Shown piece after piece: positions 61,701-64,000 of a stretch of 64,000 nucleotides of DNA (position 1 is the first letter of the stretch; every line of letters starts with the position of its first letter). The notes beneath the pieces are model-generated. The model had not been told where the DNA came from. It did not search any database and worked only from the letters and a program-made list of their open reading frames with translations. The stretch is from the NCBI RefSeq assembly GCF_024171695.1, contig NZ_JAMTCF010000006.1, positions 186,001 through 250,000 of the forward strand, read 5' to 3'. The translations under genes and the position numbers were made by a program. This DNA comes from Actinosynnema pretiosum (GTDB lineage: Bacteria; Actinomycetota; Actinomycetes; Mycobacteriales; Pseudonocardiaceae).

Positions 61701-64000
61701 CTGCTCCACGGTCACCGGCGGGCTGCTGGACACCTCCGAGCTGGACGCCGAGCACTGGTACACCACCCTGCGCGACCCGGTGCTGCTGGACGAGGCGCTG
61801 CTGGCGCTGCGCGCCGAGGGCCTCGGCGCGGTGGTCGAGGTCGGCCCGCACCCGGCGCACCCGGACGTCGCGCTGGGCGCGCTGCGCCGGGGCGCGGACG
61901 ACGCGGTCGCGTTCGCCGAGGCGCTGGCCGAGGTGTGGGCGGGCGGCACGCCGGTGCTCTGGCGCAGCCGGGGCGGGCACGTCGAGCTGCCCACCTACGC
62001 GTTCCAGCACCGGAGGTTCTGGCGCGGCCCCGGTTCCGCCGGGCTGCCGGTCACCGAGGGCGAGCCGGACCCGCACACCCTGGTCCCGCACCTGGTCGCG
62101 GCGGTGCTCAAGCGCGGCGCGGCCGGGATCGACGGGCACCGCACGTTCCGCGAGCTGGGGTTCACCTCGCTGGAGGCGGTGCGGCTGCGCGACCACCTGA
62201 TCGCGACCACCGGTCTGCGGCTGCCCGCGACGGTCGTCTACGACCACCCGACGCCGTCCGCGCTGGCCGACCACCTGGCGGTGCTGCTGAGCCGGGGTGC
62301 GGCGGCCGACGAGCGGGCCGAGAGCGCGCGGCCCGCGCTGGAACCGGTCGTGGTGGTGGGCACGGCGTGCCGCCTGCCCGGCGGGGTCGGCACGCCGGAA
62401 GCGCTGTGGGAGCGGCTGGTCGCGGGCGAGCCGCCCGCGCCGGGGGCGGTGGACGCGGAGCGGTTCGACGCCGCGTTCTTCGACCTGTCGCCGGAGGAGG
62501 CCGCCGAGGTCGGCGCGGGTGAGCGGCTGCTGCTGGAGACCGCGTGGGAGGCGCTGGAGCGGGCCGGGATCGACCCGCGCGCGCTGCGCGGCACCGCGAC
62601 CGGGGTGTTCACCGGCGGTCAGCCGCCGGGCCGGGTGGTGCGGGCGCTGGCCCTGGAGGGGCCGTCGATCGGCGTCGCGGACGGGTCGGAGCTGGTGGCG
62701 GTGCACCTGGCCGCGCAGTCGCTGCGGTCCGGGGAGTCGGTGCTGGCGCTGGTCGGCGGGGTCGACGCGGACGGGCGGACCGGGGTGCTGGTGCTGGAGC
62801 GGCTGGCGGACGCGGTGCGGGGTGGACGCGGGGCGCAGGTCGTGGTGCGCGGGTCGGCGGTGAACTCGGACGGCGGCGGGGACGTCGCGGGACGAGGGGT
62901 CCCGGCCAGGCGGCGGGTGGTGCTGCGGGCGCTGGAGGCCGCCGGGCTCACCGAGGAGCAGGTCCCGGAGCGGGCCGGGTTCGACGGCCGGATCACCGGG
63001 ATCGTCCTGGTGGCGCAGGCGATGCGGCACGGGCTGCTGCCGCCGTCCGACGACGGCCGGGAGTGGCCGGAGCCGCGCCGGGTCGGGCTCTCCGCGTCCG
63101 AGGCGGGCGGGAACGCGCACCTGGTGCTGGAGCAGCCCGAACCCCGGCCCGACCCGCAGCCCGAGCCCGAGGACGCCGGTCCCGACCGCCCGGTGCCGTG
63201 GCTGCTGTCCGCCCGCACCCCGCGCGCGCTGCGCCAGCAGGCCGCCAGGTTGGGCGCGCACCTGGCCACCACCTCGTGGTCGCCCTCGGACGTGAGCCGC
63301 TCGCTCGCCACCCGCGCCGACTTCGAGCACCGCGCGGTGCTGCTCGGCCGGGACCGCGCCGAGCTGCTCGCCGCGCTGGCCGACTTCCGCCCCGAGCCTG
63401 GGCCGGCGGGGTCGGTGCTGCTGCTGTCCGGGATGGGCGCGCAGCGCGCGGGCATGGGCCGCGACCTGTACGACGCGTTCCCGGTGTTCGCCTCGGCGTG
63501 GGACGAGGTGGCGGCCCGGTTCGAGGTCCCGCTGACCGACCTGGTGTTCCACGGCGGCGACCTGGACCTGCCCGAGGTCGCGCAACCGGCGCTGTTCGCG
63601 TTCCAGGTGGCGCTGTTCCGGCTCTACGAGCACCACGGCGCCACGCCCGACCACCTGGTCGGCCGCTCGGTCGGCGAGGTCGCCGCCGCGCACCTCGCGG
63701 GCGTGCTGGACCTGCCCGACGCGACCGCGCTGGTGACCGCCCGCGCCCGGCTGCTCGCCGCGCTGCCCCGCTCGGGCGTGATGGCGCGGATCGGGGCGAG
63801 CGAGGCGGAAGTCGTCGCGGCGCTGGGGGAACGGGTGTCGGTGGCGGCGGTGACCGGTCCGGACAGCGCGGTCGTCTCCGGTGACGCGGACGCGGTCGCG
63901 GCGGTCGTCGAGCACTGGCAGGCGCTGGGCCGCCCGGTGGAGCAGCCGCGCGCGGGCGGGGCGTTCCACTCGCACCACTGCGACGCGCTGGTCGGGGAGC
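49735..64000 (+). CDS. Modular type I polyketide synthase, 5' part (continues beyond window)
   Basis: One open frame gives 4755 residues. The TTG start at 49735 is the first possible start after an in-frame stop (49633) and follows GGAGAG. Domains by residue: KSQ 23-410 (Gln159 in VDTAQSSS), AT1 499-810 (Ser587), acidic linker 811-988, KS2 989-1487 (Cys1133, HGTGT present), AT2 1502-1880 (Ser1659), DH 1901-2672 (His1934 in [20 protein letters not shown] later) with insertion 2011-2535, KR structural part with insertion 2684-2762, ER 2883-3177 ([12 protein letters not shown]), KR 3182-3352 (GGTEGLG; Tyr missing), KS3 3407-3742 (Asp3547 for Cys), AT3 3826-4097 (Gly3923 for Ser), ACP 4117-4185 (Ser4145 in GFTSLEAV), KS4 4203-4465 (Asp4316 for Cys), AT4 from 4556 (Ser4645). 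AT motif GAFHSHH suggests malonyl-type selection. No ACP is visible after AT1 or after the KR. Product unknown. Confidence 0.9.
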   Translation, partial: MPPEPDRAPTQWDASAEHRAEQAIAVVGASCRLPGASDPRAFWRLLRAGADATGVAPADRWGPGARGGALERVDWFDAEFFGVSEDEARAMDPRQRLALELAWEAVEDSGAVPGALAGLGVGVFLGVTADDRARCGVIADLVSHAFGLRGPSLVVDTAQSSSLVAVQLACESLRSGESVVALAGGVDLVLAPEGARSGEFGGTSPDGRCRVLDASANGSGRGEGGVVLVLKHLATALADGDDVHCVVLGGAVTGDGPHDGPDPAGQREVLRAAYRAAGVDPAAVGYVELHGAGSRAGDRAEALALGSVLGAARPPGSPLPVGSAKTNVGHLEGAAGAVGLLKAALAIRFRELPPSLHFREPDPALDLDLLNLRVQTSLTQWHGGWGGELVAGVSAFGVGGTNCHLVLGEAPARTPAPEPVGEPVVPWLLSGATREALREQAARLADHLLGEPDWTPSDVAHTLARARTAFAHRAAVVGSTREELLHGLGGITEEPAWSGAVLLLSGQGSQRVGMGRLLHGAFPVFARAWDGACAHLDPGLTELVFEGSQEELDRTEVAQPALFAFQVALAALLAAHGVRPSFLVGHSVGEVAAAHLAGVLDLRDAATLVRARAGLLRELPADGAMAEIRAGAAEVAAALRDVPGVGVAAVNTADATVVSGDGAAVDEVVERWRRAGVDAGRLRTRGAFHSHHCDPMVAELAAVASTLTFRTPQVPVVSTVLGEPTDEIATPGYWARQLRAPVLFHRATSWLHAHDPALLPIPSTANGPSALLNWLARAHTGGLPVDWRGLVPHARRVPLPTYPFQREDCWLGVAEGVGDPEATDFFEPVGVSADAETVRFSLDELGVDADEPVEHEVDGDEREPDEFEPDEFDRADEMPAEDARFDTEPEYDELDDDETEDVELDSVEPDGVEPDGVEPDGTPPAEVDLEATEQPEVRAPEVPDPEVVPSDSPTFTVPAPAVPDADASRVPAVPGAPAVSGAPAVLGVEPIAIVGTACRLPGGVDSPGALWALLSEGGDAIVPLPPADRGWESGGPGGYLDGAGEFDAAFFGLSPSEALATDPRQRLLLETAWEALEDAGIDPTTLRATTTGTFVGTGADHPDAPGGCPSATSGRVAQALGLVGPAVTVVTACSSSLVAVHLASESLRSGESALALVGGVEVLTTLEATKREVDGPKRKPFSEHPDDTGWSEGVAVLVLERLSDALAAGHPVLAVVRGSAVGTSDTPRSTASSSFSDQAPFTQIPSTPAPHAQDTQPAAQEHLIRRALSQAGLTPDEINAVEAHGTGTPAEDQAELTALHAVYGTNPHPVHLGALHSTTGHTGAASGAAALVKLVEALRHGTLPATPHLPAPEATPPTPADESAPTPTSAPTTTADSEPALGTGPKSGPRSKAEPKPESKAESGAEAESRATPTSAFRSTSVSGPTSFFTPTSVSAPTSVSAPTSVSGIASSLVPLVEPVSWPEPRRVGVSSLGRFGTDVHLVLEQPPVVEAPGGGAGLPLTPWVLSAKSPEALRAHGLRLRAHLDAHPEASAAEVAVSLVSRSGFAHRAVLLGRDRDELVGQLDRVAPGRVAGVVLPLSGQGAQHVGMGRDLHDAFPVFARAWDEVCPPEVTEVAFHGPSDELDRVEVAQRALFAFHVALFRLYEHHGVTPDHLVGHSVGEVAAAHLAGALDLADALALLDAHARLAVALLPDGLMASVEATEQELEPLLGDGVCLASVNSPDSAVVSGDPGAVLSLVDHWRARGRQANVLRTGGAFHSHHCDTVAVELAIVATGLQPRPCALSVVSTLEGRPADRFATAGYWARQLRQPVRFHDALEWARRRHGEITVLPTTRPGADGVADFLTGLARAHEAGRAVRWTDLLPAARRVPLPGYPFQRRCYWPTPDTGAAPGDLGVEPGGHPLLTARVDVPSSGEIVFTGVLSAQAHPWLADHEVGGVPVLPSAAVLDMALHVAAVLDAELAELLLHEPLPLTGRTALRLTANPHNGTLVLHVRESDEWLPHATAQLRTPTTSTPATTATSDATAAATTATATASAAGTAATATVNTTSATTTISTDSAPTTASTTNSGSTGSADSKANADSTSSTSSTSSSTNANAETGTNTGTGTNAGAGIGAGTGATTGTTATAISTLATSTRGTSEPGTALATTPTANGNTSSTSSTALHSAAPHGAAPDGATLDHTTPDSTTTSDTAPDSNATAHITTADSTGTGTTDEAPNTTTLAGTSQPDGGSTGTATANPATTGPATVDPAHASPATASLATTGPATTNPTNTNPATTNPTTASPTTANSAASAALANPVTIDSAATGPAIASPATTSPAAIHLTTTSPATTSWAVTGLVTASPANTSPVATSPAATSPANTSPVTTSPATANTATTGPTGSGPLAAAIGAATADPVVTDVVATGVDVSGTGRGGGGVGRVYAASTGSWLTGAVHVDAGPDAAHEGAAASEGVTGPARLGSGSGGGHVVSDRVADEHAVGERVAGVPASYDHSAGNSKISDVANRSHVSGEHQSEEHPSGESTAADQRSEGAAVVLPPGIPVDLTDADDVLAARGVRRGPAFRGLRGVWQDGRVLHVEVEPDGVPGTAWRVHPALLDPVLQAVLLDGSTPPLALRWSGVRLRRGGGTGLRARVERIGRDSVRITAHDQDGRPVLEVDQVEFLGGVADGLFTRSWTRIDPHHKTRTGDAPAGNSSTGNAFAGSSRPGSAQFGGASNRKFGSVQFGGASNHSVQFGSPSNHSVQFGSTQPNSPSNHSAHFGNAPHDTPHPLTTVVLDHREPSPVPKLVAERVLARLAGDPTARLVVRTLGAVAALPGELPNPTAAALWGLLRAVREQHPDRVALVDGDGDLAPLLPLDEPEIALRGAVALVPELLPADLHPEPVRPWRLEVVEPGLVDGVGPVARPLRPLAPGEVRIAVRAAGLGLRDVHAARTAPVGTALGREAAGVVTGTAEDVFGFRVGDPVFGLVDGCLGPIATADHRLLAHVPHGWSFAEAASVPSAFLTAHCALHHLAGVRPGQRVLVHRAAGGVGSAAVHLLHRAGAEVFATAHPDKWPALHAMGVPPERVASSRDLVFLDRFPQVDVVLGGDPESTTASLALLSPTGLLVDVDGAGPREDPRWRGFDLAGVDPDVLVAVFARLLSDGVEPLPLRAWELRRAGEALRHLAAGGHTGKVVLTAPARARRGTVLVVGGTEGLGAAVARHLAPQHDHLVLVGRVHDAWELRRELEEHGAAVTVEAGDPDDARALARLVDAHRPTGVVHAPRPVADVSAALRSATGTAWALHEVTRHRDLDFFLLLPSARPQGQADAAVAAFLEALAVHRKGLGLPAQAVGLDDPARVPELLETARATPHTVLVALDGAPPPRAPFTEAPAPRALPEELPQEEPELPEPPAEVVERPAAPPADDPVVVIGMACRLPGGVESPDDLWDLVLCGGTEARQGWDVAELLDAGHAPASGGLPGADEFDAAFFDISPSEATAMDSGERLLLEVAWEALERAGVDPEALRGGPAGVFTGTTAQDGAQGGDPSARVSRTLGLSGPAITVAAADSSSLVAVHLAARSLRSGESGLALACGVAAGDAPGGAERAEGVGVLVLQRLSEARRAGRPVLAVLAGSAVTGGVAARKRVVRAALAEAGLAARDVTAVEATSGDPGEGAELLAAYGHDRPTPVRVGSLRRATGHTLAASGVAGVIKVVQAIRHGLLPVEREGGAARDARPWPGVRRAGVSSFGASGSNAHVVLEQAPEAPIRSTVDGDVPVVWPLSARTAEALRAQVARLHAHLVDQPHWTPADVAASLAARTGFERRTAVVGRDRAELLRNLRDLAVREVDPAARRVVLLFPAEGGHWPGMGRELLRTSPVFAEALAECDAALSEHLGWSVLRTLREGGPLTGSDVAQPALFAFQVALARLWEHHGVSPAAVVGCGEGEVAAAHVAGGLDLAQAARVVCLRARVLAGSLGGRGAHTEHVERAHEELVRLLADVRPGEGAIPFCSTVTGGLLDTSELDAEHWYTTLRDPVLLDEALLALRAEGLGAVVEVGPHPAHPDVALGALRRGADDAVAFAEALAEVWAGGTPVLWRSRGGHVELPTYAFQHRRFWRGPGSAGLPVTEGEPDPHTLVPHLVAAVLKRGAAGIDGHRTFRELGFTSLEAVRLRDHLIATTGLRLPATVVYDHPTPSALADHLAVLLSRGAAADERAESARPALEPVVVVGTACRLPGGVGTPEALWERLVAGEPPAPGAVDAERFDAAFFDLSPEEAAEVGAGERLLLETAWEALERAGIDPRALRGTATGVFTGGQPPGRVVRALALEGPSIGVADGSELVAVHLAAQSLRSGESVLALVGGVDADGRTGVLVLERLADAVRGGRGAQVVVRGSAVNSDGGGDVAGRGVPARRRVVLRALEAAGLTEEQVPERAGFDGRITGIVLVAQAMRHGLLPPSDDGREWPEPRRVGLSASEAGGNAHLVLEQPEPRPDPQPEPEDAGPDRPVPWLLSARTPRALRQQAARLGAHLATTSWSPSDVSRSLATRADFEHRAVLLGRDRAELLAALADFRPEPGPAGSVLLLSGMGAQRAGMGRDLYDAFPVFASAWDEVAARFEVPLTDLVFHGGDLDLPEVAQPALFAFQVALFRLYEHHGATPDHLVGRSVGEVAAAHLAGVLDLPDATALVTARARLLAALPRSGVMARIGASEAEVVAALGERVSVAAVTGPDSAVVSGDADAVAAVVEHWQALGRPVEQPRAGGAFHSHHCDALVGE
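49801..52164 (+). other. PKS loading module KSQ-AT without ACP
   Basis: The KS has Gln in place of the active-site Cys (codon at 50209), the mark of decarboxylating KSQ starter domains. The HGTGT motif reads HGAGS and the SAKTNVGH lysine is kept. The AT has GQGSQ, GHSVGE and GAFHSHH. After the post-AT sequence [13 protein letters not shown] no carrier protein follows. Confidence 0.85.
52165..52698 (+). repeat. Acidic repetitive linker in place of the loading ACP
   Basis: About 178 residues dominated by Asp, Glu, Val and Pro contain iterations such as [10 protein letters not shown] and [10 protein letters not shown], ending in a Pro/Ala/Val stretch before the second KS. There is no DSL-type phosphopantetheine site. 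Confidence 0.85.
53779..54102 (+). repeat. Low-complexity insertion inside the second KS
   Basis: About 108 residues rich in Pro, Ser, Thr, Ala and Lys separate LPATPHLP from [13 protein letters not shown]. These two stretches are normally about 20-25 residues apart near the C-terminal end of KS domains. Units PTSVSA (x3) and KxE/SKAE repeats are visible. Confidence 0.85.
55765..57339 (+). repeat. 525-residue Thr/Ala/Ser/Pro-rich insertion inside the DH domain
   Basis: The frame runs from HATAQLRTP of the first hot-dog half of DH into about 525 residues made largely of Thr, Ala, Ser, Pro, Asn and Gly. Local repeats include [18 protein letters not shown] and STSSTSST. It then resumes with [12 protein letters not shown] and RGPAFRGL of the second half. 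The last 100 residues of the insert are more mixed and charged. Base composition is visibly less GC-rich than in the neighbouring domains. No stop interrupts it. Confidence 0.9.
57784..58020 (+). repeat. [12 protein letters not shown] repeat in the KR structural region
   Basis: Units [33 protein letters not shown] and [18 protein letters not shown] follow each other between [10 protein letters not shown] and [13 protein letters not shown] of the KR structural subdomain, adding about 79 residues. Confidence 0.88.
59953..62290 (+). other. PKS module with inactive-looking KS and AT, but an ACP
   Basis: In the KS the TACSSS motif reads AADSSS (Asp codon at 60373) and HGTGT is replaced by ATSGDP. 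In the AT, GHSxGE reads GCGEGE, GQGSQ reads AEGGH, and about 70 residues including the AFHSHH region are missing. The ACP keeps a Ser in [12 protein letters not shown], with Thr in place of the usual Asp. Confidence 0.85.
62341..64000 (+). other. PKS module with truncated KS and AT (runs off window)
   Basis: The KS is about 260 residues instead of about 425. The active-site motif reads [13 protein letters not shown] (Asp codon at 62680), and the whole HGTGT to GHTQAAAG block is absent. The AT keeps Ser in GRSVGE (codon 63667, with Arg for His) and GAFHSHH, and has GMGAQ for GQGAQ. Confidence 0.85.

Overview
The window is very GC-rich DNA with many GTG and TTG starts, 4-bp ATGA/GTGA-type gene overlaps, an actinobacterial-type LexA (Ala-Gly cleavage site) and a large modular polyketide synthase. 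It is most likely chromosome from a filamentous actinomycete. The recurring palindrome GTCCAC(A/T)GTGGAC and the gene mix suggest Pseudonocardiales (Actinosynnema/Saccharothrix-like); the lineage is inference. I see no tRNA, rRNA, CRISPR array or insertion sequence.

Layout. 1-4.0 kb: the 3' end of a flavoprotein monooxygenase, an orphan peptide-type ABC binding lipoprotein, lexA, and a small zinc-ribbon protein. 4-6 kb: a divergent MFS exporter/TetR pair around a perfect palindromic operator. 6.1-8.4 kb: a MarR-controlled ribA-marR-ribD operon. 8.5-9.7 kb: an M20 peptidase, followed by a non-coding stretch with a degenerate array of about 60-bp period. 10.5-15.6 kb: three tandem paralogous HEAT-repeat proteins. 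15.6-31 kb: a stress-type SDR, a secreted GH12 glucanase with a CebR-like box, a degenerate SDR, a glutathionyl-hydroquinone reductase with a MerR regulator, a CPBP protease, a GH38 mannosidase, an NmrA-like protein, an RDD protein, a secreted S33 peptidase, a DUF1028 remnant and a NarL-type two-component operon. 31-40.4 kb: a type II thioesterase, an SMP-30-like protein, a FAD monooxygenase with a TetR, a three-gene sugar-catabolic operon (Gfo/Idh/MocA, DUF993, isomerase) behind a LacI-type operator, a membrane-anchored PstS-like protein and a Cu/Zn SOD lipoprotein. 40.5-48.7 kb: an AlkD-like HEAT protein, a hydrolase, a winged-helix regulator, folD behind a ZTP riboswitch, a MetY-type PLP enzyme, and an SDR with a long octapeptide-repeat N-terminus coupled to an NAD(P)-binding protein.

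49.7-64 kb: one uninterrupted reading frame for a type I polyketide synthase that leaves the window. It is the most unusual object here. It starts with a KSQ-AT loading module, followed by KS-AT-DH-ER-KR, KS-AT-ACP and KS-AT. There is no recognisable ACP after the loading module or after module 1. The third and fourth KS have Asp at the active-site Cys position, and one AT has lost its Ser nucleophile and an internal block. Long low-complexity insertions interrupt the second KS, the DH (about 525 residues rich in Thr, Ala, Ser and Pro) and the KR structural region. Because the frame stays open for over 14 kb, this is either a functional but highly aberrant synthase or a recently decaying one.

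The detached type II thioesterase at 31.1 kb could edit this synthase, but it lies 18 kb away and the link is only inference. Most other genes are self-contained regulatory pairs or small operons.
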